DNA of 64,000 nt from Candidatus Obscuribacterales bacterium. Its GTDB lineage: Bacteria > Cyanobacteriota > Vampirovibrionia > Obscuribacterales > Obscuribacteraceae. The notes beneath the pieces are model-generated. The model was not told the DNA's origin and ran no database searches. It saw only the letters and a program-made list of their open reading frames with translations. Positions 56,125 through 64,000 of this stretch are shown here, piece by piece. Each line of letters opens with the position of its first letter. Within the stretch, counting starts at the first letter, position 1. The position numbers were made by a program, and so were the translations under genes. The stretch spans positions 1-64,000 of the forward strand of contig JAGVKB010000028.1 of assembly GCA_020050835.1 (NCBI GenBank), given 5' to 3'.

Positions 56125-57209
56125 TGCAACGGATAGCAATTGTCGGTGCCAATGGCTTCATCGGTAGCCGAGCAGTAGAAGTTTTGCACTTGAACGGCGA
56201 GTTTGACGTTCGCCCGCTAGTCCGCCGGATAGGCGGACTAGCATTGCCGGTACGCTTCGACCTGGCGGTTAAAACCGCCGATGCCACAGATTGCAGCACA
56301 TTAGTTGAGGCATTTACTGATTGCGACATTGTGTTAGACGCTGTATTGGGAGATTCCCATACAATCGTCGAAAGCGCATCCGTTATCTATCAGGCAGCAT
56401 GCCAAGCAGGTGTTCGTCGCCTGATTTATCTGAGCTCGCAAGCAGTACATGGACAGGCCCCGCTCCCGGGGACGACCGAAGAAAGCGCCATTAGCATCGC
56501 CCAGCCGCTCCCCTACAATAGCGCCAAAGTTCGCGCGGAGCGCCGACTGCTCCGGCAGCGCGAGCGTGGCTCGACTGAAATAGTAATCTTGCGCCCAGGC
56601 ATTGTTTTAGGACCGCGCTCTCGTTGGATTTTCGGGCTTGCCGATCAGCTCCTGGCCGGCACCGCTTATTTGATAGATGGCGGAACCGGCATCTGCAACA
56701 GCATTTACGTAGACAATTTGATCGAAGCGATTCGCTTGAGCGCCAACGCCGCTTCAGCTGATCGGCAGGTATTTCTTCTAGGCGACGAAGAGACAGCGAC
56801 TTGGGCCGACCTTTATGGCTCAATTGCGGCAGCGCTTGGTTTCGATTTCAATCGAATTACGTGCATTGCCGCACCGGAGTTTCGGACAAGTTTGCGCGAA
56901 CTGGCGGAACAAGCGCGGGCTTCAGACGCAGTTCAATCAATCTTGCCGTTGGTTCCGCATCGGCTGAAACGCTCGGTCAAAGCTGCACTATGGTCGCTCA
57001 ATCAACCAGCCGAACAATCTCGCTGGTCGCTCGAAAGCCCGGCACGAATATCACCTACGCTGGAGATGACTCTTTTGCAGCAATGCAAGTTCAAACTACC
57101 GAGCGACAAGGCTAATCAGCTCTTGGGTTACAAACCGCTCGTATCGTTCTCGGAGGGCTGCGAGAAGTCAATTGCCTGGCTCAAATTCGCCGGCTATCCG
57201 ATTGTTTGA
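56124..57209 (+). CDS. NAD-dependent sugar epimerase/dehydratase (SDR)
   Basis: The protein has 361 residues and starts in a TAATG overlap. The nucleotide loop is IAIVGANGFIGSRAVEVL and the active-site block is YLSSQAVHG, with PYNSAKVRAERRLL (Y-x3-K). A later LRPGIVLGPRSRW and IYVDNLIEAI fit extended SDRs such as UDP-glucose 4-epimerase or dTDP-sugar enzymes. It closes the operon with the dehydratase-like and Gfo/Idh genes, pointing to one shared nucleotide sugar. The exact reaction is unknown. Confidence 0.85.
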   Translation: MQRIAIVGANGFIGSRAVEVLHLNGEFDVRPLVRRIGGLALPVRFDLAVKTADATDCSTLVEAFTDCDIVLDAVLGDSHTIVESASVIYQAACQAGVRRLIYLSSQAVHGQAPLPGTTEESAISIAQPLPYNSAKVRAERRLLRQRERGSTEIVILRPGIVLGPRSRWIFGLADQLLAGTAYLIDGGTGICNSIYVDNLIEAIRLSANAASADRQVFLLGDEETATWADLYGSIAAALGFDFNRITCIAAPEFRTSLRELAEQARASDAVQSILPLVPHRLKRSVKAALWSLNQPAEQSRWSLESPARISPTLEMTLLQQCKFKLPSDKANQLLGYKPLVSFSEGCEKSIAWLKFAGYPIV

Positions 57210-57296
57210 ATCGAAGTGCCGTTAAGGACAGTGCCGTTCACTTTTCTGAATCCAGGATCCGGCCGCAATCGGCACAGCCAGGCATCTTCCGGGAGG

Positions 57297-58472
57297 CTAA
57301 GCTGGCTCAATGCCAGTCAGAAGCTTTGACCAGGATTGAGCGATGGTCGGCCAGGAAAGACTGGTTGCGCTCAAAACCGCCAATCGTTGAGAGATAGACT
57401 CCAAAAGCTCCGGTCGCCTGAGTTCCGATAATATTTGGTTGAGCTGTCCCTTTCGATAGCCTAGATAATGTCGGCCTGAAATCACCTGGCAGCCCGGCTC
57501 TAACTCTTGAAGAGCGATGGGCACCTGTCCGATTCGAGCAGCAAGATGGAATGAAGTGGACTTGAGCAGGCAAGTAGACTGGGTATGCATCAGCGAAAGG
57601 CCAGCTGATGTAATTTCAGGCGGAATCTGCTCACTTTGAAAGTTGAACGTGCAAGCGAGCTCCAGCGGCAGGCGCCAGGATGAGATCAATTGCTGTCCCG
57701 CATCATTAGCCGGCGTGGCACTCCCTCCTGAAAGCACAATCCGATCGATCAAGCCGGACTGACACAGTTTCATGATCAGCTCTGAATGTTGTTTGACGGC
57801 TCTCAGCCGCGATTGCTCCTTGCCAAAGATGAGCAGACTGCGCCAGCATCTCGGAGCCGGTTGCATAGATGTAAAACTGGAACCAAGCGGAATAATGAGC
57901 AGCTCGTTGGTAAGCCCGAGCGATTTCAAGTCGGCAAAGGTAGCCTCGTTGCTCGTGACCGCCTTGGTTGAAAGGCTCAAGAGATTCGCTGCACAACGCC
58001 GCTGTCCAGCTCTTTGCCAGAATGCACGTTGCCATGGCAGTCCACTCGCCCACGTCTCATGAAACATTACAAATAAGCGCCGACCGCCTTTGGCGGCGCA
58101 CCAGCTCTTAAGCGCATCAACCAACCAGAACGGCTTACCACCAGAGTCGTAAGCGTAGCCAACATACTGGAGCAAGATGGTATCTGCACCGTTGGCTTGA
58201 AGGGCAGCCAACAACCCTGCCGCGCTTTGATCAAAGGAATCAATACTTACTTCCGGCCAGAGTCTGCGACTCTCAGCAGCGCCTGATGCAACCAGGTAGT
58301 GCCAGTCAATCTCCTTTGCCAGCTGTGTTTTTGAATCTGGCCAATTCAACCACAATTGCCGGCAATAATCACCCAATCCATCTATGGACGGTGGTAAGGC
58401 AGGAGTAACGACACAAAGTTTCGCAGACAAGCTACATACTCGCGATCTTATCCGAGCACCTAAGCTCGACAA
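57297..58472 (-). CDS. Glycosyltransferase, GT4-like
   Basis: The protein has 391 residues if it starts at TTG 58472; a later TTG near 58430 is also possible. The sequence opens AKLCVVTPALPPSIDGLGDY and has ILLQYVGYAYDSGGKPFWLV, typical of GT4 acceptor halves that read the donor from a mobile lipid. The donor half is poor in signature motifs, with no clear EX7E site. It is convergent with the epimerase gene and follows the giant surface-protein gene on the same strand with 150 bp or more between. The role in the glycan locus is inferred from position. Confidence 0.65.
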   Translation of the reverse strand: MSSLGARIRSRVCSLSAKLCVVTPALPPSIDGLGDYCRQLWLNWPDSKTQLAKEIDWHYLVASGAAESRRLWPEVSIDSFDQSAAGLLAALQANGADTILLQYVGYAYDSGGKPFWLVDALKSWCAAKGGRRLFVMFHETWASGLPWQRAFWQRAGQRRCAANLLSLSTKAVTSNEATFADLKSLGLTNELLIIPLGSSFTSMQPAPRCWRSLLIFGKEQSRLRAVKQHSELIMKLCQSGLIDRIVLSGGSATPANDAGQQLISSWRLPLELACTFNFQSEQIPPEITSAGLSLMHTQSTCLLKSTSFHLAARIGQVPIALQELEPGCQVISGRHYLGYRKGQLNQILSELRRPELLESISQRLAVLSATSLSWPTIAQSWSKLLTGIEPA

Positions 58473-58631
58473 AAATATTGTAGGGCACTGGCAAGACCAA
58501 CGAGGGCTCCGACTTCGCCAAACTATTGTGAATTGGTCTATTGTTTAAGCAGGAAGTCGTAAGGGCGCGACCCTCGATGCCTATGCCAGGTTCGGCATTC
58601 CACCTCAGCCAACTGGTTGTCGGTCAAGAAA

Positions 58632-61600
58632 TCATCTCGCAGTCTCTGGCGTGGTCGAGTAAGACCCGTGCGAGCTGCAGGCGTACATCAGGCACGCAGC
58701 CATTTTAACCACTTTACCGGCAATCTTTTTGTCAAGCGAATCCGAGCTTCGAAGCATTGTCGCCAAAGTTCCATTCCTTTGCATCAAGGAAACCAGAGAG
58801 ATTTCGGACCGCAGCATCTTAATTCCGTTGGCCAGCGGAACTACCTTCACGCGCCGCCGGCCAATCGCATCTTGCTTGCTTGCCTTGACCAACAACTCTT
58901 CACTTGTGCTGAGAATAACTTCCTGACCAGCAGCCAAATCTACATACTTATCACGAACTATCACTCGAACCGAATTCGAGGCTGTTTCGTGCAAATTGCG
59001 AACCTTTAGGACTTTACCCTGTCGGGATATCAAGACATATGTTCCTCTTTGAGCACTGACTTTGATCTGCCCACACTTCACTACCATCCGTTTAGAAGCA
59101 GCAATCAAGGCTTCGCCGGAACGCAACGTGAGCATCGCACTGTCCTCACCGTGAGAGACGCGAGCTCTTCCTGTATGCTTCAGCAGTCCACTGGCAGTCT
59201 CCAAGGTGTGAAGCATCAGCGGGCTCGCTTGATTGGGCATAGCACCGGGAGCGATGAAAGAGATTGGTTGAAGCGGCATGCCATCTTGCCAGGCACCATC
59301 ACTTTCGTCCTGATTCTCGGTCGCTTCCTCAGCGTCAGTTGAACCCAACCAGGAATCATCCGCCGTCTTTCTCTCCTCTTTGTTCTGCAGATCGGTCGCC
59401 ACTGGATTGTTGAGACTATCTCCGGAGTCGTACCACTTGGCGGAAGTACCGGAAAGTGTATCTAGCGGTGTGATACTGGCACTTGTCATGCCGACCGAAA
59501 ACGACGGCATCATCGGCGACCGGTCAGGCACTGCAACGACCGGCGGCTCTAGCACGGCGAAGATAACTGTCGCACCTGGAATTGGCGGATCAGCCACGAT
59601 CGTAACCGCTCCATTCAACCTGATTGAATTCACGCCCAACGACGAATTGAATACCGCCTTGCGGGCAAATGCGTTGACCGTTGAAGGATTGTTGACCGTG
59701 ATGCTGCTTGCTCCCCAGAAGACTTGTCCGGGCGTTGTCTTGCCCCCACCGACGATATTAACCGTGACGTTCGCCGGTCGTCCTACGGGATCCAGGTTCG
59801 CCGGCGATCCCGGAATAGCACCGACTACTATGTAGACGTTGCCTATACTGAGATTGCTCGAGACGGTGTAAGCATTTACCAGGGTACTCGTCGCCGCCGC
59901 TCCAACCACGATCGAGCCGGTAGTGGTATCAGAGTTCATCAAAGTGACATTGCCTTCAAATGCATTGATCGTAGAACCACCGGCGACCGTCAGCACGGTG
60001 CTAGATCCGGGCGTACCCGCAGTGATAGTCACCGACCCCTGGGAGGCAGTGATGTTACCGACCGTCAGGCTGCTGCCGGATGTGGTAGTCAAAATATAAT
60101 CGCGTCCAGCGGTCCCGATCACCCTCCCACTGATCTGCCCCTGTGACGCATTCACCCCGGCATTGTTGTTTGAAATCGTAACGGTCGCAGAGCTGCCGAC
60201 TGCAGTAAGGCTGCCACTGCCAGTTACACTGAGATTGCCACCACTGCTATTGGTGACGACCAGATGAGCACCGGATGAGCCGGTGATAGTGCCGGCATTA
60301 CTCAAAGTGGCAGCATTAATCGTCGTGCTTGTGCTACCACTGGCAGCGGTTCCGCTAATTGTGCCGCTGTTTGAAACAGTGGCAAATGGAGCATTCAGAG
60401 TCAAAGCGGCGTTCGAGGTGAGACTGAAATTAGCGCCAACGCTTAAAGTGCCAGAATTTACGCTGGCGGATGCCGGTCCACCATTTAATCGCAAAGTAGC
60501 AGTTCCCGAGACTCCGGTTCTGGCAAGCGTCATCCCGCTTGCTCCAATCAGATTGATCGCTGCGCCGCTTGTAAGCAGGGTTCCTATACCTCCGCCCGGT
60601 ACATTCACGGTCAAGCTTGAGAATCCGATGCCGCCACTGATACCGGTACCGGAAGTCTGCCCGGTCGAAAGTGTTGACCCGGCTCCCAGCGACAAAAGCG
60701 GAGTGTTCAAGTTGATCTGGCCGGAGCCGGTCATCTGCACAGTAATTGAGGAAGCCAGAGTGACAGATTGAGGCGAGGTCAACGTCAGCGACCCGCCGCT
60801 TGTGCTAAAACTGTATGATGAGTTGATGACCAGCGGTCTGAAGCCTTGCAACACGATCGATCCGCCCCCGGGAGCGGTGATCGCCTGGGGAGTTCCAGCC
60901 ATAACGAAATTGCCGGTAGTGGTTGCTCCTCCACCCTGAATTCTGATTGTCGCTCCCGATCCCGTGCTGGTGATCGTACCGTTGTCCGTAAACTGACTGG
61001 TTGTATTCAAACTAAAGGTCATGTTGGAACTACCGCGAACAGTCAGACCGGTAGCAATCGTCATCGCTCCGGCACCATTTTCGGCAAAAAACGACCCGCC
61101 TGTGGCATTGAGGGTTGTCGTCCCGCCGTTCGGATTGGCAAAGCTGAGATTACCACTTGCTTGCAAGCTGATGAGCCCGCCATTGCTTTGCAGATTTACC
61201 GTAGTCGCGCTGCCGCCAGGGAGGCTCAGGGTCATATTGCCGCTATTGGTAGGAGCAATATAATTCAGGTCGATGGCGGTTCCAGACGTGGCAGTGCTCC
61301 AGATCGTACTGTTAGTACCGAGCATAAATAGTGTCGCGCCCATCGCTAAGCGGCTTCCACCATCAGCCTTAACCGTGATGCTATTTGCCAGTGTGATTCC
61401 ACCTGTGTTATTGGCTGGAGTCAGAATACTCACCAGACCGCCGGAAGCATTGAATGTGTAGGACGAGTTGAAGATCATCGAATCAGCTTCTAGGAGGATG
61501 CTTTGCGCACCACCGCCGATTGTTTGCGGAGAGCCAACAAAGGTTATGGTTCCACCACCCAGACCATTGACGGTGATCTGCTTCGAGGCATTCGTAGACA

Positions 61601-64000
61601 AAATAGACCCACTAACAGAAAACTGCCCGCCTCCAATCAGATCGAATTGGATGCTGTCATTCGATTGAATAGTGACACCGCTTCCAATCGTCTGGTTCGC
61701 TCCATTTGTATAGAACAAGACAGGGCCACCATTGATATTAAGCGTCGTCGTACCGGCGCTCGTGATATTCATCGACTGATTCCAGTTATATGGATAGATG
61801 GTGGTGCCGAATGACCCGCTCAGAAGAGTGACCGTTCCTGAAGGCAAATTCAAGTTGAAAGTCGAAGTTGGAACACCACCGTCGATCGCAATCGTTGAAC
61901 CAGCTGCCGCGCTCTGATTGAAAACGGTGCCGGTCGGCAGGGACAGCGTTGGGCTGCTCACATAGATGTAGCCGCCGGTTGTCATCGTTTGTGTCGTGCT
62001 GCTGGCAAAGGTCAGCGATGCGCCTGAGTCCTGCGACATGAAGTTGACCCCACCGACCCCCAAGTTGAAGGTATTGCTGCCACTTACTTGCAGAGCATTC
62101 GCACCTGATGTGGCGAATTGCACTTGCGGCACCACCCCGCTGACCGCCGCACCAGATAGCGTGTAGGTGCCGGTACCCGCTACCGTCAGCGCGCCGGGAG
62201 TGAGAAAACTCACCACTACGCCGTTAGCTGAAGCATCACCGTTGGCCGATGAACTGAAAGTTCCGTTGTTGGAAAGCAAGGTTCCACTCATGTTAGCAGT
62301 GATAATACCCGTCGACGAAATAGTCAGAGCTGAACTAACAAAGAGATTCAAGCTATTAAGGTAGACCTGGCCGGCATTCAAATTCACAGTGGATGTTTGA
62401 CCGCTTGTGACTGGACGGAACAGGAGACTGGCACTGTTGTTGAAGTTGCTGTTGACCGAGATCGTTCCCGCGCTCGCAGCTACAATACCGGAACCAAGAT
62501 TAGCCCCCTGAATAATTGGCGCCTGTATCACGACACTGCCGTTGGTAGCTACTTGATTGGCCGTACCAGACACCGTCAGCGCTACCGGAGCACCGATAAA
62601 CACGTTATGACCAACACCGGGAGCAAAGGTACCAACACCGGAAAGCGTGAGAGCACCCTGTCCTTGCACTTGGATTGCATCAGTCAGTCCAGTTGATGTG
62701 CTTGTTATGCTTGCCGTGTTTATCAGTGATCCACCGCCGGCGACTATAAGCAAGGCGCTGTATTGTGGTGGATTTCCGGCAGGCGGCCCAGCCGATGGGC
62801 TATTGACTGTGCCGGCGGCTAAAATATTTTGAGCGACCGAGATCAAACTATTTGTCAACACGTTCTGCAAGATAACGACATTGGCGTTAATCGGACTGTT
62901 AATCGTCAGGTTGAACGGTGTGCCGACCTGGTAGATGTTGCCGGTGTTCTGCGGAGTACCAGAAGGAGGGTCAACCGCGGTGATACTGCTGCTCGCCGTC
63001 AGATATACGTTACCGGTCGTGTTGGCAGAGTAACTTGTAGCGGTCGTCGAGACGTTGATCAGACCGCTCGTAGAGCCGAGAGTCAAGGAGGGAGTTATGA
63101 TAGTCGGAAATCTCAGAACAGAGACCGAATTTGCACCGCCGTTGGGTATGTAGGCAAAGTTATTGTTTCCTATAAACCCCAGAAAGTCACCGGTGGGAAA
63201 CGGCGCTGCACCAGACGACGGCGTGGCGATCTGCAAGAATGCGCCGGTGGAGACCACGGAGACCGTGTTGTTTCCCTGATTGGGAATGTAAGCAAGCGTA
63301 CCGGCCAGATTCACCGCGACAGCGGACGGATTGGGACCGACAGCCACTGTAGCAATAACTGTATTCGAGGAAGTATCGATCACCGACATGGTGTCATCAC
63401 CCTGATTGGTGACGTACACCCATAGGCCTGCCGGATTCGCAGCGACGCCTCGCGGCGTCTCTCCAACCGCTATCGTAGCGATGACTGCAGCTGCCGGGTT
63501 GCTCAAAGCCAGCTCAGTATCGATTACCGATATGGTGTTGCTTTGCTCGTTGGCGACATAGACGGCTGTTCCGGACGGATTGACAGCCAGTCCTTTCGGC
63601 ATGCCGCCTACGGTGATAGTGGATACGACAGTGTCAGTGGTCGTATCTATCACGCTGACGGTGCTGGGGGTGCCTGGTGTCTGACCGTTCAAGCCCTGAT
63701 TGGTGACGTACGCATAACGACCATCCGGAGTAATTGCGATGCTGTGAGGGTTCGGACCGACAGTGATGGTGTTAGCCAAAACATCAGGCTGAGCAGGGTT
63801 GGAAAGATTGAGGATCTGCACCGTTGTTTGATTGTTAGTGGTATTTCCGTTATCCGCCACATATGCTTTGAGACCGTCCGGCGTGACAGCGATTCCTAGA
63901 GGGTATACTGGCTGAATCGGCGGGTTGTGCTCATTCAGGTTCTCAGTAGATACTACCGTGTTAGTACTAGTGTCAATAGTGCTCACGGAGTCGCTATTCT
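58632..64000 (-). CDS. Giant surface protein with YVTN propeller, beta-rich repeats and FecR-like end (5' end outside window)
   Basis: The visible part has 1784 residues and is open to the window edge; the codons before the apparent start (GTG at 63986) continue a YVTN repeat, so the true start is upstream. The first 290 residues hold about six YVTN/beta-propeller repeats of the type NTISVIDTELA, AVNPSGTAVYVANEQ. Residues about 300-1500 are Ser/Thr/Gly/Asn-rich with many short beta-strand repeats (GTITSTGSGA-like), as in adhesins and filamentous haemagglutinin-like passengers. A Pro/Ser-rich acidic linker follows, then a FecR-like domain near 1595-1700 (SHGEDSAMLTLRSGEALIAA) and a charged tail. 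Very likely exported; adhesion or glycan attachment is an inference. Confidence 0.7.
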   Translation of the reverse strand, partial: NSDSVSTIDTSTNTVVSTENLNEHNPPIQPVYPLGIAVTPDGLKAYVADNGNTTNNQTTVQILNLSNPAQPDVLANTITVGPNPHSIAITPDGRYAYVTNQGLNGQTPGTPSTVSVIDTTTDTVVSTITVGGMPKGLAVNPSGTAVYVANEQSNTISVIDTELALSNPAAAVIATIAVGETPRGVAANPAGLWVYVTNQGDDTMSVIDTSSNTVIATVAVGPNPSAVAVNLAGTLAYIPNQGNNTVSVVSTGAFLQIATPSSGAAPFPTGDFLGFIGNNNFAYIPNGGANSVSVLRFPTIITPSLTLGSTSGLINVSTTATSYSANTTGNVYLTASSSITAVDPPSGTPQNTGNIYQVGTPFNLTINSPINANVVILQNVLTNSLISVAQNILAAGTVNSPSAGPPAGNPPQYSALLIVAGGGSLINTASITSTSTGLTDAIQVQGQGALTLSGVGTFAPGVGHNVFIGAPVALTVSGTANQVATNGSVVIQAPIIQGANLGSGIVAASAGTISVNSNFNNSASLLFRPVTSGQTSTVNLNAGQVYLNSLNLFVSSALTISSTGIITANMSGTLLSNNGTFSSSANGDASANGVVVSFLTPGALTVAGTGTYTLSGAAVSGVVPQVQFATSGANALQVSGSNTFNLGVGGVNFMSQDSGASLTFASSTTQTMTTGGYIYVSSPTLSLPTGTVFNQSAAAGSTIAIDGGVPTSTFNLNLPSGTVTLLSGSFGTTIYPYNWNQSMNITSAGTTTLNINGGPVLFYTNGANQTIGSGVTIQSNDSIQFDLIGGGQFSVSGSILSTNASKQITVNGLGGGTITFVGSPQTIGGGAQSILLEADSMIFNSSYTFNASGGLVSILTPANNTGGITLANSITVKADGGSRLAMGATLFMLGTNSTIWSTATSGTAIDLNYIAPTNSGNMTLSLPGGSATTVNLQSNGGLISLQASGNLSFANPNGGTTTLNATGGSFFAENGAGAMTIATGLTVRGSSNMTFSLNTTSQFTDNGTITSTGSGATIRIQGGGATTTGNFVMAGTPQAITAPGGGSIVLQGFRPLVINSSYSFSTSGGSLTLTSPQSVTLASSITVQMTGSGQINLNTPLLSLGAGSTLSTGQTSGTGISGGIGFSSLTVNVPGGGIGTLLTSGAAINLIGASGMTLARTGVSGTATLRLNGGPASASVNSGTLSVGANFSLTSNAALTLNAPFATVSNSGTISGTAASGSTSTTINAATLSNAGTITGSSGAHLVVTNSSGGNLSVTGSGSLTAVGSSATVTISNNNAGVNASQGQISGRVIGTAGRDYILTTTSGSSLTVGNITASQGSVTITAGTPGSSTVLTVAGGSTINAFEGNVTLMNSDTTTGSIVVGAAATSTLVNAYTVSSNLSIGNVYIVVGAIPGSPANLDPVGRPANVTVNIVGGGKTTPGQVFWGASSITVNNPSTVNAFARKAVFNSSLGVNSIRLNGAVTIVADPPIPGATVIFAVLEPPVVAVPDRSPMMPSFSVGMTSASITPLDTLSGTSAKWYDSGDSLNNPVATDLQNKEERKTADDSWLGSTDAEEATENQDESDGAWQDGMPLQPISFIAPGAMPNQASPLMLHTLETASGLLKHTGRARVSHGEDSAMLTLRSGEALIAASKRMVVKCGQIKVSAQRGTYVLISRQGKVLKVRNLHETASNSVRVIVRDKYVDLAAGQEVILSTSEELLVKASKQDAIGRRRVKVVPLANGIKMLRSEISLVSLMQRNGTLATMLRSSDSLDKKIAGKVVKMAACLMYACSSHGSYSTTPETAR

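Noticed and set aside
59380-63899. Several + strand open frames of 60-198 codons
   Set aside because: All lie antisense to the giant repeat-rich surface protein, whose biased codon use opens the opposite frames by chance.

Overview
The window reads as a piece of a Gram-negative-type bacterial chromosome of middling GC content. TTG and GTG starts are frequent, neighbouring genes often overlap by 1-4 nt, and a Wza-like export protein implies an outer membrane. The mix of FHA, TPR, YVTN/FecR and FkbM proteins with a large polysaccharide locus recalls deep-branching lineages such as the non-photosynthetic relatives of Cyanobacteria (Obscuribacter-like Vampirovibrionia). That placement is a low-confidence guess; no rRNA, tRNA or other phylogenetic marker was seen.

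Layout. Positions 1-12 kb hold a mixed set: the tail of a probable HipA-like kinase, a membrane-anchored endonuclease/exonuclease/phosphatase protein, a DUF4143-type AAA ATPase, a TPR protein, a RelE/AbrB-like toxin-antitoxin pair, a heptad-repeat coiled-coil protein, a SWIM-SNF2 helicase, a fused MNT-HEPN protein and a secreted VWA protein. From about 12.3 to 58.5 kb almost everything belongs to one very large exopolysaccharide or surface-glycan locus. It begins with a sugar-1-phosphate nucleotidyltransferase, an initiating sugar-phosphate transferase, a Wza-like export protein with an uncharacterised partner, two related coiled-coil proteins (one with a MerR/excisionase-like HTH), a Wzc-like chain-length/P-loop protein and a Wzy/WaaL-like membrane protein. 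It continues with about 18 glycosyltransferases (GT4, GT2, GT8 and GT61 types), four FkbM-type and one other methyltransferase, and two LbH acyltransferases. It ends with a Wzm/Wzt ABC exporter operon that includes GDP-fucose synthase, and a divergent operon with a GDP-mannose dehydratase/reductase-family gene, a Gfo/Idh/MocA oxidoreductase and a sugar epimerase. The last 5.4 kb is the 3' part of a giant surface-type protein (YVTN propeller, long repetitive beta-rich region, FecR-like end) that runs off the window.

Working together: the nucleotidyltransferase and the SDR/Gfo enzymes would supply activated deoxy sugars, the phosphosugar transferase would start the lipid-linked chain, the glycosyltransferases would extend it, and the methyl- and acyltransferases would decorate or cap it. 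Export could run by a Wza/Wzc/Wzy-type route, by the Wzm/Wzt transporter, or both; no Wzx flippase was recognised. Inserted in the locus are an acidic low-complexity protein and a zinc-ribbon/FHA/nuclease-fold-like protein that may be regulatory. Noncoding features of note are a roughly 80-bp element with an identical 8-bp hairpin stem found at two sites next to gene 3' ends, a shared promoter-like box in front of the two coiled-coil paralogs, and several short tandem repeats.
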